Below, in pieces: positions 1 through 7,318 of a DNA stretch of 64,000 bases. This DNA comes from Streptosporangium carneum (GTDB taxonomy: Bacteria; Actinomycetota; Actinomycetes; Streptosporangiales; Streptosporangiaceae): NCBI RefSeq assembly GCF_027922005.1, contig NZ_BSEV01000002.1, positions 496,001 through 560,000 on the forward strand, written 5' to 3'. The translations under genes were made by a program, and so were the position numbers. How positions within the stretch are numbered: position 1 is the stretch's first letter; the number at the start of each line of letters is the position of its first letter. The notes under the pieces are model-generated. The model was not told the origin of the DNA. It did not search any database and worked only from the letters and a program-made list of their open reading frames with translations.

Positions 1-165
1 GACCACCTCGTCGCCGCGCAGCGCCACCCAGACCCATCCGGGCCGGTAGTCGCGCTCGTCAAAGGACAGGGGCCACGTCCCGACGCCCGAGGCGGGCAGC
101 GGTCCGTAGCGGTGGAACAGGTCGAACTCGCCCGCTTCGAGCGGACGGAAAAGCAGATCTGACAC
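1..165 (-). CDS. GNAT-family acetyltransferase, N-terminal fragment (runs off the left edge)
   Basis: Only about the first 55 codons are present. The reading begins at a GTG (complement of 163-165) with a GGAG six bases upstream. It opens with SDLLFRPLEAGEFDLFHRYG and continues to a DYRPGWVWVALRG segment. This is the usual opening of small-molecule GNAT acetyltransferases, where strand 1 and helix 1 are followed by a W-x-W-V-A-L strand. The acetyl-CoA pyrophosphate loop lies outside the window, so substrate and activity cannot be judged. A 16-codon ORF with a very strong ribosome site sits just upstream and may be translated first. The family call is inferred from sequence style only. Confidence 0.6.
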   Translation of the reverse strand, partial: MSDLLFRPLEAGEFDLFHRYGPLPASGVGTWPLSFDERDYRPGWVWVALRGDEVV

Positions 166-200
166 GTGAAACTCCAGACAGCGGGTGCGCTCTCCGGATC

Positions 201-251
201 TCAGGCGGTCCGCCGCCCGAGGCGGGAGCGCGTGACCAGGTTGGCGAACAT
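201..251 (-). CDS. Possible 16-aa leader peptide before the GNAT gene
   Basis: An ATG at the complement of 249-251 opens a 16-codon ORF reading MFANLVTRSRLGRRTA, then TGA. It is preceded by an excellent purine-rich Shine-Dalgarno (GAGGAGGTGAGGAGCAG immediately before the ATG), better than that of most large genes here. The stop lies 35 bases before the GNAT start. It is not one of the cysteine- or aromatic-rich attenuator peptides I know. It may be a translational leader, or it may be the true start of a gene that has since shifted frame. Coding status is unproven. Confidence 0.35.
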   Translation of the reverse strand: MFANLVTRSRLGRRTA

Positions 252-433
252 CTGCTCCTCACCTCCTCATGCTCGAAGGGACGATCAGGTTAGCCGTGGG
301 GACGACCCGCCCTCAACCGGATAACGCGGCCGGCGCACCCGCCGAAGGGGCGGCGGGGCCGGCGAGCCCTCCCGACCCGTGCCAGGCCCGCGCCCTCAGC
401 CATGCCCGCGCCCGACGCCTCCGCGCCCCCGGC

Positions 434-540
434 CATGCCGGGTGACGCCCCGTACCCCGGTCATGCCCGGCGACGCCCCCTGTACCCCGGCCATGCCCAG
501 CCATGCCGGGACATGTCCCGGCCATGTCCCGGCGTCGCCC
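434..540. repeat. Degenerate tandem CATG-C/G repeats
   Basis: Two units of 28 and 30 bases (434-461 and 462-491), each running CATGCC-GGG-GACGCCCC-TACCCCGG, are followed by shorter CATG-headed units to about 540. They fill the non-coding gap before the arylamine N-acetyltransferase gene. The units resemble the CATG-headed 22-bp array near 61.0-61.2 kb. I see no gene in the 252-589 gap other than these repeats. Confidence 0.6.
505..522. other. Perfect 18-bp palindrome GCCGGGACATGTCCCGGC
   Basis: This is a perfect dyad inside the repeat region, 68 bases upstream of the nat start. It could be a regulator operator, or simply a by-product of the CATG repeats, because CATGTCCCGG recurs directly at 512-521 and 523-532. 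Confidence 0.4.
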
Positions 541-589
541 CGCGCCCCGGCCGTGCCCCCGGAGACCGCTCTCCGCATATGGTGACGGG

Positions 590-1438
590 GTGATCGACGT
601 CGGCGCCTACCTCCGCAGGATCGGTGTCAGGGCCGAGGGCCCGCCCAGCGCGGAGTCGCTTCGCCTGCTCCACAGGGCGCACGTCGAGAGCGTGCCGTAC
701 GAATGTCTGGACATCTGGCTCGGCCGTCCCACGACGGTCGACCCGGTGGAGTCGGCCGCGCGGATCACGCGTGGCCGGGGCGGCTACTGCTACCACCTCA
801 ACGGCGCGTTCGCCCTGCTGCTCGAGACGCTCGGCTACCGGGTGGCCCGGCACGTCGGCGGCTCCCAGTACGACGCGCGGTCTCCCGCGGGCGCCGACGG
901 CGGACACCTCGTGCTCACGGTGACCGGCCTGCCGAGCGCGGACAACCCCGGCGGCGGGTGGATGGTCGACCAGGGGCTCGGCGACGGGCTCCACGAGCCG
1001 CTCCCCCTCGCCGAGGGCGTCTACCGCCAGGGCCCCTTCACCTACGGCCTGCGCCCCTCCCAGGCGGAACCCGGCGGGTGGCGGTTCGACCATGATCCGC
1101 GCGGCACCTTCCTCGGCCTGGACTTCCGCCCGGAACCCGTTCAGATGTCGGCGTTCGCCGCCATGCACGAGTTCCTGTCCACCTCGCCCGAGTCAGGATT
1201 CGTACGCGTGGCCACGGTGCAGCGACGCGACGCCACGGGCGTCGACATCGTGCGGGGCCTGGTCCTGACCCGTCTCGGCGAGCGCGAGCACACCATGATC
1301 CTGGAGACCGAACGCGACTACTTCGAGATGCTGGCCGACGTCTTCGCCCTTTCCCTGGACGACGTGACACCCACCGAACGCGCCAAACTCTGGCGTCGCC
1401 TGTGGACCGCCCACGAGCAGTGGTCCGGACTGCGCTGA
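590..1438 (+). CDS. nat: Arylamine N-acetyltransferase
   Basis: Transfers acetyl from acetyl-CoA to arylamines, hydrazines or similar acceptors in the cytoplasm. The 282-residue length is normal for the family. The Cys-His-Asp triad is visible: Cys67 in RGRGGYCYHLNG, His106 in GGHLVLT and Asp127 in WMVDQGLGDG. The start is a GTG giving MIDVGAYLRRIGV, the usual N-terminus. The frame stays open upstream to about 503, but that part reads through the repeats and is Pro/Arg junk. No strong Shine-Dalgarno is seen. Related proteins acetylate isoniazid in mycobacteria or close amide bonds in ansamycin pathways. Nothing nearby points to a pathway, so a general detoxification enzyme is likeliest. Confidence 0.9.
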   Translation: MIDVGAYLRRIGVRAEGPPSAESLRLLHRAHVESVPYECLDIWLGRPTTVDPVESAARITRGRGGYCYHLNGAFALLLETLGYRVARHVGGSQYDARSPAGADGGHLVLTVTGLPSADNPGGGWMVDQGLGDGLHEPLPLAEGVYRQGPFTYGLRPSQAEPGGWRFDHDPRGTFLGLDFRPEPVQMSAFAAMHEFLSTSPESGFVRVATVQRRDATGVDIVRGLVLTRLGEREHTMILETERDYFEMLADVFALSLDDVTPTERAKLWRRLWTAHEQWSGLR

Positions 1439-1503
1439 TCCCGTACTGGTCCCGCGCTGATCCCGTGCCGGCCCCGTACTGGTCCCGTACTGGTCCCGCG
1501 CCG
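1437..1503. repeat. Short tandem repeats (TGATCCCGT / TACTGGTCCCG) at the end of nat
   Basis: Starting on the nat stop codon, the sequence repeats the motifs CTGATCCCGT and CCCGTACTGGTCCCG about six times with small changes. This looks like slippage-expanded DNA. No open frame of coding character covers it. Confidence 0.6.
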
Positions 1504-1816
1504 GCTCAGCGCCGCTCCAGCGGGAAACCTCCTGCCGCGAATCGCTCCTCCACAGGAAAGACGGATGGGGTCGAAGCGCCGTTCGCCTGTCCCGTGCCCC
1601 TCCACGGGAGGGGTCATGGGCGGTTCGTCCCTTCACTTACGGACACATGCGGACGCTCACATACGGATACATACGGACGCTTTCGGGGTGACCTCACACG
1701 CCGACGAGAACGCGCGTGACACTACGAAGACCGAAGCCAGGGCCAAGTGGCCGGAATGCGATCCTCATTCATTGGTCCATATGCCGCTAAGTGGCTATGT
1801 TGCTGTCCGCGATGGG
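1439..1816. other. 378-bp non-coding gap before the kinase array
   Basis: Besides the repeats at its left end, this gap holds a second array at about 1635-1684 with four to five copies of a decamer like CACATACGGA (two followed by CGCT), and a candidate promoter near 1772-1801. The decamer copies are spaced 10-14 bases apart, as expected of clustered protein sites on one helix face. An open frame runs in from 1565, but its translation there is low-complexity and unlike a protein. Confidence 0.5.
1772..1801 (+). promoter_or_regulatory. Candidate promoter for the kinase array
   Basis: TTGGTC (1772-1777) is separated by 18 bases from TATGTT (1796-1801). The predicted start point near 1808 would give a very short leader to the ATG at 1817. 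Assigned by eye only. Confidence 0.35.
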
Positions 1817-3493
1817 ATGGCGAACGGGGTGAACGGGATCGACACTCGAGTGCTAGCGGGCCGCTACCGCCTGCTCAACCCCCTCGCCGAGGGCGGGACG
1901 GGCGCGGTCTGGCTCGCCGCCGACGAGATGCTCCGCCGTGACGTGGCGGTCAAGGAGGTACGGCTCCCGCCGGACCTCGACCCCGTCAGGCGGCAGGAGG
2001 CCTGTGCCTCCGCGCTCCGTGAGGCCAACCTGGCCGCCCGGCTCAAGCATCCCTCCATCGTGACCGTCCACGACGTGATCATCGATCAGGACCGGCCCTG
2101 GGTCGTCATGGAGCTGCTGTCGGGCGCCTCCCTGGAGCAGACCGTCCGCCAGAGGCAGCCGCTGCCGACGCACCAGGCGGCCCGGGTCGGCGTGGGGATC
2201 CTCAGCGCGCTCGTCGCGGCGCACGCGGCCGGGGTGATCCACCGGGACGTCAAGCCGGGCAACGTCTTCCTCACCCGGACGGGGCGGGCCGTCCTGACCG
2301 ACTTCGGCGTCGCCGTCGTCGAGGGCGAGGCGACGGCGGGACGCACCGGCCACCTGATCGGCTCCCCCAACTACATCGCCCCCGAACGCCTGCGCGGCGA
2401 GCGCGGCGGCCCCGCCTCCGACCTGTGGTCGCTCGGCGCCACGCTCTACTTCGCCGTCGAGGGCCTGCCCCCGCACCCGGCGGAGACCCCCGTCGCGGCG
2501 ATCGGCCGGGTGCTCACCGACCCCGCCAGGCCGCCGGAGCGCGCGGGGGCGCTCGGCCCGCTGCTGACGCTCATGCTCGCTCCCAGGGCCGAGGACCGCC
2601 CCTCCTTCGACGACGTCGCCCGCTCCCTCCAGGAGATCGCCCTCGGCCGCCCGGCCACCGCTCTGCCCCCGGGTCCCTCCGGATCCGTCCCCTCCGGGCC
2701 CGTCCTCGAGAGGATCCCCGTCCCCTCCGAGCACGAACGCCCCCTTCCCGAGGAGTCGACCGGCGGGCGGCGGCAGGCCGGAGCGCGGGAGCGGAGCGGG
2801 GGACACGCGCCCGTGCCCGTGCCGCGCGGGAGGCGCACCGCCGTATGGGCGGCGGCCGAGGTGGCGGCCGTCGTGGCCGTCATCGCGGTCACCGCGGGCG
2901 TCGCCCACCTCCTCTCAGACGGTACGGCCCCGGCGGCCCCGGCCAGGCTCAGCGAGAAACCCGGCGTGTTCGCCGTCCCGGTCGACCCGTGCAAGCTGAT
3001 CTCCGCGACCGAGGTCAGACAGCTCCTGCCCGCCCTGAAGGCGGCGGGCCAGCCGACCAACCAGGGCGGCTGCCAGTGGACGACCCCCGGCGTCGGCCTC
3101 CAGGTCTATCCCGCGGGCCTGGACAAGCAGTGGGGGAAGAGCCCGCGCCAGGCCCACGAGCTGTTCGTCAACCAGCGGCACAGCGTGCTGCCCAGCGGGC
3201 AGACCGCCTGGAGCTGGCCCGGCATCAAGGCGGGGGTGCGCTCGGCCAGGTCGACGGGTCCCCTGGAGGTCGGACCGGCCGGGGACGAGGCGTTCGGCTA
3301 CGACCTGTACGAGAACAGGAAGACCGGCAGGCTGGAGAAGAGCCACGTGGTCCTCCGCGTCGACAACCTGGTCCTCGAGGTCGCCTACACCGTGGTGGAC
3401 GGCAGCAAGGACGGCCCCAAGATCCAGGCGGGCGCCCACACCGCCGCGACCTGGGTCGCGCAAGCGCTGAACAAGCAGAAGGCGAGCGGATGA
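1817..3493 (+). CDS. Receptor-like Ser/Thr protein kinase (array gene 1, catalytic)
   Basis: A 558-residue membrane kinase of the bacterial Hanks (PknB) type. The kinase domain (about 16-275) has all key residues: Gly loop LAEGGTGAVW (23-32), Lys46 in VAVKE, HRDVKPGN (142-149), DFG (162-164) and APE (188-190). A Pro-rich juxtamembrane linker leads to one transmembrane helix at about 343-366. The remaining 190 residues are outside and carry a two-cysteine domain (Cys392 in PCKLI, Cys419 in GGCQW) with motifs GDEAFGY and VVLRVDNLVLEV that recur in the next three genes. ATG 1817 is chosen because the kinase fold begins 14 residues later; ATG 1781 and GTG 1829 are in frame. The stop overlaps the next start (ATGA). 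Confidence 0.92.
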   Translation: MANGVNGIDTRVLAGRYRLLNPLAEGGTGAVWLAADEMLRRDVAVKEVRLPPDLDPVRRQEACASALREANLAARLKHPSIVTVHDVIIDQDRPWVVMELLSGASLEQTVRQRQPLPTHQAARVGVGILSALVAAHAAGVIHRDVKPGNVFLTRTGRAVLTDFGVAVVEGEATAGRTGHLIGSPNYIAPERLRGERGGPASDLWSLGATLYFAVEGLPPHPAETPVAAIGRVLTDPARPPERAGALGPLLTLMLAPRAEDRPSFDDVARSLQEIALGRPATALPPGPSGSVPSGPVLERIPVPSEHERPLPEESTGGRRQAGARERSGGHAPVPVPRGRRTAVWAAAEVAAVVAVIAVTAGVAHLLSDGTAPAAPARLSEKPGVFAVPVDPCKLISATEVRQLLPALKAAGQPTNQGGCQWTTPGVGLQVYPAGLDKQWGKSPRQAHELFVNQRHSVLPSGQTAWSWPGIKAGVRSARSTGPLEVGPAGDEAFGYDLYENRKTGRLEKSHVVLRVDNLVLEVAYTVVDGSKDGPKIQAGAHTAATWVAQALNKQKASG

Positions 3494-5766
3494 ACCATCC
3501 AGACGTCCCACGGTCGCAGGGCAGGCACGCGGGCCGCCACGCCGTGACCGGGTCAGGCTCTGTCGGGGCGGCGAGCCCGGCGTTGCTGGAGCAGGCCTCG
3601 CTGGAGCAGGTGATCGGACGCCTGGGACCGATGCCCCCGCAGCGGGTCGCCACCGTTGGCCTGGCCGTGCTGGATCAGCTCGTGGCCGTGCACAACCGCG
3701 GGATGCTCCACGGCGACGTGCGTCCCGGCTCGGTGCTGCTCGGCCCCTACGACCAGATAACCCTCACCGCGCCGACCCTGCGCTCTCCGGCCTTCACCGC
3801 CCCGGAAGGCGTGACGGGCCCCGCGGCCGACCTGTGGTCGCTCGGCGCCACCCTCTACACGGCCGTCGAGGGACGTCCTCCGTCCCCCGGCGGTTCCCTC
3901 GACAGCGCGGGGCCCATCGGGCCGATCCTGTTCAGCCTGCTCTCCGGCGACCCCGGCCAGCGGCCCGACCCCGGCACGCTGCGCAACACCCTGCTCGACC
4001 TCTCCAGGAACGGCGGCGCGGTGCACACCCCGCTGCCCCCTGTCCGCGCCGACGCGCTGCCCCCGCCCTCTCCCTGGGCTGACTCTCCCTTCCCGTTGGA
4101 GCTTCCCGAGCTCCCGCCGCCTCCTCCCGAGCCCAGATCCGAGTCCAGGACGGTGTTTCCCGCGCCGATCCCCCCGGCGCCTCCCTTTGCGTCGCCCCCG
4201 GCGCCTCCTGCCATGACGTCCTCCCCCGACCCGCTGACGTCCTCCCCCGACCTGCTGGGGCTCTCCTCCACCCCCTCCGGGTTCGGGTTCTCCTCCGACC
4301 CACCGGGGTTCTCCTCCGATCCTTCCGGGTTCGGGTTCTCCTCCAATCCCTCGGCCTTCACCTCGAGCCCTTCGCTGTTCTCTCCGGACCCCGCAGCGCC
4401 CTCCGCGCCTTCCGGGCCCGCCGTACCCTCCATGCCCGCCGTGCCTTCCGGGCCCCACGCGCCTTCCGGTTCCGAGGCCGTCGGCGCGGCTTCGCCGTCC
4501 CTCCCCCAGGGGGCGCCGGAGACGACCGCCCGGGTCCCGCGCCCCTCCGAGCCGGGGACGTCCGCCTCCGCGCCGCACCCTCACGGACCAGGGACGCCGC
4601 ATCCTCACGGACCAGGGACGCCGCATCCTCACGGACCGGGGGCCGCCGCCCCCGGGACACCTGCCCACGGCCCCCATGGAGCGGTCATCCCCGGGGCGTC
4701 CCCCTATGGAGCCGCACCCGTACCGCCCTCCCCCGCCGAGGCGGCCACCAGCGCGCCGTCCTCCCCCGAGCCCGAGTCGTCCATCCCCACCTCGCCGTTC
4801 CCGAACCTGGAGGGCGCGGCTCCCTCGTCTGCTCATCCCGCGCCGCCCCCGCCCGGAGCGCCGTTCCCTCCCGACGCGACCGCGCCCGTGCCGCCCGGTT
4901 TCGAGCCGGAGGCGGTCATCGCGCAGCCGGACATCCACCAGCGGACGGCACAGGGACCCGCCCCCACCCTCGTCTCCGTCCCCGTCGTCTCCACGCCCCC
5001 TCCCGGCTCCGTCTCACGTGAGCTCGTCCCGGTCTCCACGGCCAGGGGAGACGACTCCCCTCCGGACCCGATCGGAGCGGCGGAGCGGTCCGCCGGACGT
5101 CCCCCCGGCGTGTTCGTGCCCCGCTCGATCGTGGGGCTGACCGGCGGCCTGCTGCTGGCCATGGCGGTCACCATCGGCGTCCTGCTCGCCCCTGTGCTCA
5201 GCGGCTCGGGCGAGGGAGAGGACGCCCAGGGCTCCGAGTCCTCAGGGGGCAAGGCCCGCTTCGCCTCCGCGCCCAGGGCGTGCGGCCTGCTCGACGAGAA
5301 ACAGGCCGACCAGGTCGTGCCGGGGTTCAAGAGCTCGGAGGTCGAGACCGCCGAGTGCAACTGGCTCAACCAGCATGACTGGCGCAAGCCCAACTCGGAG
5401 AGGTTCGACCTCCGCGTACGGCTGGTCGCCCAGAAGCAGGACGCCTCCGGGATCGTGAGGGCCAAGGAGTATCTGGCCGGAAAGCGGAAGGACTTCGCCG
5501 ACAGGGGCAAGTTCGCCACTCCCAAGCCCACACCGCCCCAGGACCTGAAGGGAGTGGGCGAGGAGGCCTTCACCGTGAAGCGCTACGAGCCCATCACCAT
5601 CTACGGCGGGTCGTACAAGGTCACCGTGGTGTTCCGGGTCAGCAACCTGATCGCGGAGGTCGAATACGAGCGGGGCGGCGTCAAGGAGGACCCCGACGGC
5701 GAGATCGCCAAGGGCGCGGCGCAGGTCGCCCGCTGGCTCACCGAGTCCCTGAAGAGCGATGGCTGA
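3490..5766 (+). CDS. Pseudokinase with long proline-rich linker (array gene 2)
   Basis: 758 residues, translationally coupled to gene 1 by ATGA. Only a kinase C-lobe remains (about 35-165). The N-lobe with its Gly loop and VAIK lysine is absent. The catalytic loop reads MLHGDVRPGS (canonical HRDVKPGN), and DFG is replaced by TLTAPTL. The PAADLWSLGATLYTAVEG helix is well kept, so the gene is a maintained paralogue and cannot phosphorylate by the usual mechanism. Then come about 370 residues of Pro/Ser-rich sequence with internal repeats (GFSSDPSGFGFSSNPS types and HPHGPGTP x3), one transmembrane helix near 546-568, and the shared two-cysteine outer domain (ACGLL, AECNW, GEEAF, VVFRVSNLIAEVEY). 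It may be an allosteric partner or substrate of the neighbouring kinases. Confidence 0.85.
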   Translation: MNHPDVPRSQGRHAGRHAVTGSGSVGAASPALLEQASLEQVIGRLGPMPPQRVATVGLAVLDQLVAVHNRGMLHGDVRPGSVLLGPYDQITLTAPTLRSPAFTAPEGVTGPAADLWSLGATLYTAVEGRPPSPGGSLDSAGPIGPILFSLLSGDPGQRPDPGTLRNTLLDLSRNGGAVHTPLPPVRADALPPPSPWADSPFPLELPELPPPPPEPRSESRTVFPAPIPPAPPFASPPAPPAMTSSPDPLTSSPDLLGLSSTPSGFGFSSDPPGFSSDPSGFGFSSNPSAFTSSPSLFSPDPAAPSAPSGPAVPSMPAVPSGPHAPSGSEAVGAASPSLPQGAPETTARVPRPSEPGTSASAPHPHGPGTPHPHGPGTPHPHGPGAAAPGTPAHGPHGAVIPGASPYGAAPVPPSPAEAATSAPSSPEPESSIPTSPFPNLEGAAPSSAHPAPPPPGAPFPPDATAPVPPGFEPEAVIAQPDIHQRTAQGPAPTLVSVPVVSTPPPGSVSRELVPVSTARGDDSPPDPIGAAERSAGRPPGVFVPRSIVGLTGGLLLAMAVTIGVLLAPVLSGSGEGEDAQGSESSGGKARFASAPRACGLLDEKQADQVVPGFKSSEVETAECNWLNQHDWRKPNSERFDLRVRLVAQKQDASGIVRAKEYLAGKRKDFADRGKFATPKPTPPQDLKGVGEEAFTVKRYEPITIYGGSYKVTVVFRVSNLIAEVEYERGGVKEDPDGEIAKGAAQVARWLTESLKSDG
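4579..4640 (+). repeat. 24-bp tandem repeat coding HPHGPGTP
   Basis: Two exact 24-bp units (4579-4602, 4603-4626) are followed by a partial unit to 4640, all inside the pseudokinase linker and in frame. The copies are nearly identical, so the expansion is recent and the length probably varies between strains. Confidence 0.8.
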
Positions 5767-7282
5767 CCAGGTGCTGCCCGTGCTCGCGGGCCGTTACCGG
5801 GCCCTCGACCGGCTCGGCGCGGGCGGGATGGGCGTGGTCTGGCGCGCCAGGGACGAGCTGCTGCACCGCGAGGTGGCGATCAAGGAGGTGCTGCTCAGCC
5901 GGAACCTGACGGAGGCGGAGCGGGCGGAGACACGGGAACGCACCCTTCGCGAGGCGCGGGCCGCCGCCCGGCTGAGCCACCCGTCCATCGTGGCCGTGCA
6001 CGACGTCGTCGCCCAGGACGGCCGCCCCTGGATCGTGATGGACCTCATCCGGGGCCGCTCCCTGGACCAGGCCATCCGTCAGGACGGACCGCTCCCGCCC
6101 CGGCGGGTCGCCGCGATCGGCGTGGCCGTGCTGGACGCGCTGTCCCTGGCGCACAGCAGGGGCATCATGCACCGGGACGTGAAACCGGCCAACATCATGC
6201 TCGCCGACGACGGCGGGGTGCTGCTGACGGACTTCGGCATCGCGACCGTCGAGGGCGACGCCCAGCTGACCTCGGCGGACTCGCTCGTCGGCTCCCCCGG
6301 CTACATCGCCCCGGAACGGCTGCGCGGCGGCGACGGCCCGGCCGCCGACCTGTGGTCCCTCGGCGCGGCCCTCTTCGCCGCCGTCGAGGGACGGGGCCCG
6401 TTCCAGCGGAACGTCCCCGTGGCCACCCTGGGCGCCGTGCTGACCGAGCCGACCCCGTTCCCCTCGCGGGCGGGCGATCTGGCGCCGGTGCTGCTGGCCG
6501 TACTGGAGAAGGAGCCCCGGCAGCGTCCGGGGGAGGCCGCGCTCCGTACGGCGCTGCAGCGGGTGGCCCAGGGGATGCCCGCGGGCCCGCTCTCCCCGGC
6601 GACCGGCCCCGTGACCCAGCCCTCCCCCGAACCACGACGGGCCACGCGGTCAGGGCGCGGCCGTGCCGGATGGCTCGTCGGGGCCGGAGTGGCCGCGGCG
6701 GCCGTGGGGGTGACCGCGACGGTCCTGCTGACCACGGGCGGGTCGGGAACCCCCTCGCCCTCCCCCACGTCCGCCGACCCCGGCGCGGGCCGCTTCGCCT
6801 CCGCCCCCGCCCCCTGCTCCCTGCTCAGCAAGGCCGAGGTCCGCGCGGCGGGACCGACCTCCGCCCCGATCACCGACGTGGCCAAGAGGGACGCGGAGGC
6901 GTACTGCAGCTGGAACGACTCGTCCGGCGGGCGCACGCTCAGGGTCGCGCTCAGCCACCGGACGGCGACCCCCGGCAGATCGGCGGCCGACACGGCGCAC
7001 GCCTTCTTCGCCGCGGAACGGGTCAAGGTCAAGGCCGACATGGGGACGGGGCTCTTCGGCTCCGTCGGCCCGCTGCGGGACGTGGACCGGGTCGGCGCGG
7101 AGGCGTTCGGCTACGACGTGCAGGCCCTGGACAAGATCCACTCGGTGGTGCGGTTCCGGGTCAGCAACCTGCTGATCGAGGTCAACCTGTCGGAGAAGGG
7201 CAAGCGCGCGACCCCCGAACTGCGCAGGCAGAGCGTGCGCGCCGCCCGGCTCGTCGCCGAGGAGCTGAACGGCCGTGACTGA
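5759..7282 (+). CDS. Receptor-like Ser/Thr protein kinase (array gene 3, catalytic)
   Basis: 507 residues; the start overlaps the previous stop by 8 bases (ATGGCTGA). The kinase domain is complete: Gly loop LGAGGMGVVW (19-28), Lys42 in VAIKE, HRDVKPAN (138-145), DFG (158-160), APE (184-186) and DLWSLGAALFAAVEG. After a short linker comes one transmembrane helix at about 303-326, then the outer domain with PCSLLSK, AYCSW, GAEAFGYDV and VRFRVSNLLIEVN. This is the most canonical kinase of the four and the likeliest to trans-phosphorylate the others. The kinase part is 40-50 percent like gene 1 by eye, which points to tandem duplication. Confidence 0.92.
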   Translation: MADQVLPVLAGRYRALDRLGAGGMGVVWRARDELLHREVAIKEVLLSRNLTEAERAETRERTLREARAAARLSHPSIVAVHDVVAQDGRPWIVMDLIRGRSLDQAIRQDGPLPPRRVAAIGVAVLDALSLAHSRGIMHRDVKPANIMLADDGGVLLTDFGIATVEGDAQLTSADSLVGSPGYIAPERLRGGDGPAADLWSLGAALFAAVEGRGPFQRNVPVATLGAVLTEPTPFPSRAGDLAPVLLAVLEKEPRQRPGEAALRTALQRVAQGMPAGPLSPATGPVTQPSPEPRRATRSGRGRAGWLVGAGVAAAAVGVTATVLLTTGGSGTPSPSPTSADPGAGRFASAPAPCSLLSKAEVRAAGPTSAPITDVAKRDAEAYCSWNDSSGGRTLRVALSHRTATPGRSAADTAHAFFAAERVKVKADMGTGLFGSVGPLRDVDRVGAEAFGYDVQALDKIHSVVRFRVSNLLIEVNLSEKGKRATPELRRQSVRAARLVAEELNGRD

Positions 7283-7318
7283 CGTGACCGGCCCGTCCTC
7301 GACCGGAGCGCACGCGCG

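Noticed and set aside
1565..1816. N-terminal extension of kinase gene 1
   Set aside because: Translation of the tandem CATACGGA repeats gives low-complexity sequence; the kinase fold begins just after 1817.
2425..3489. Upstream part of the open frame that ends at 5766
   Set aside because: It is a shadow of kinase gene 1; the ATGA overlap at 3490 and the start of pseudokinase homology mark the real gene.
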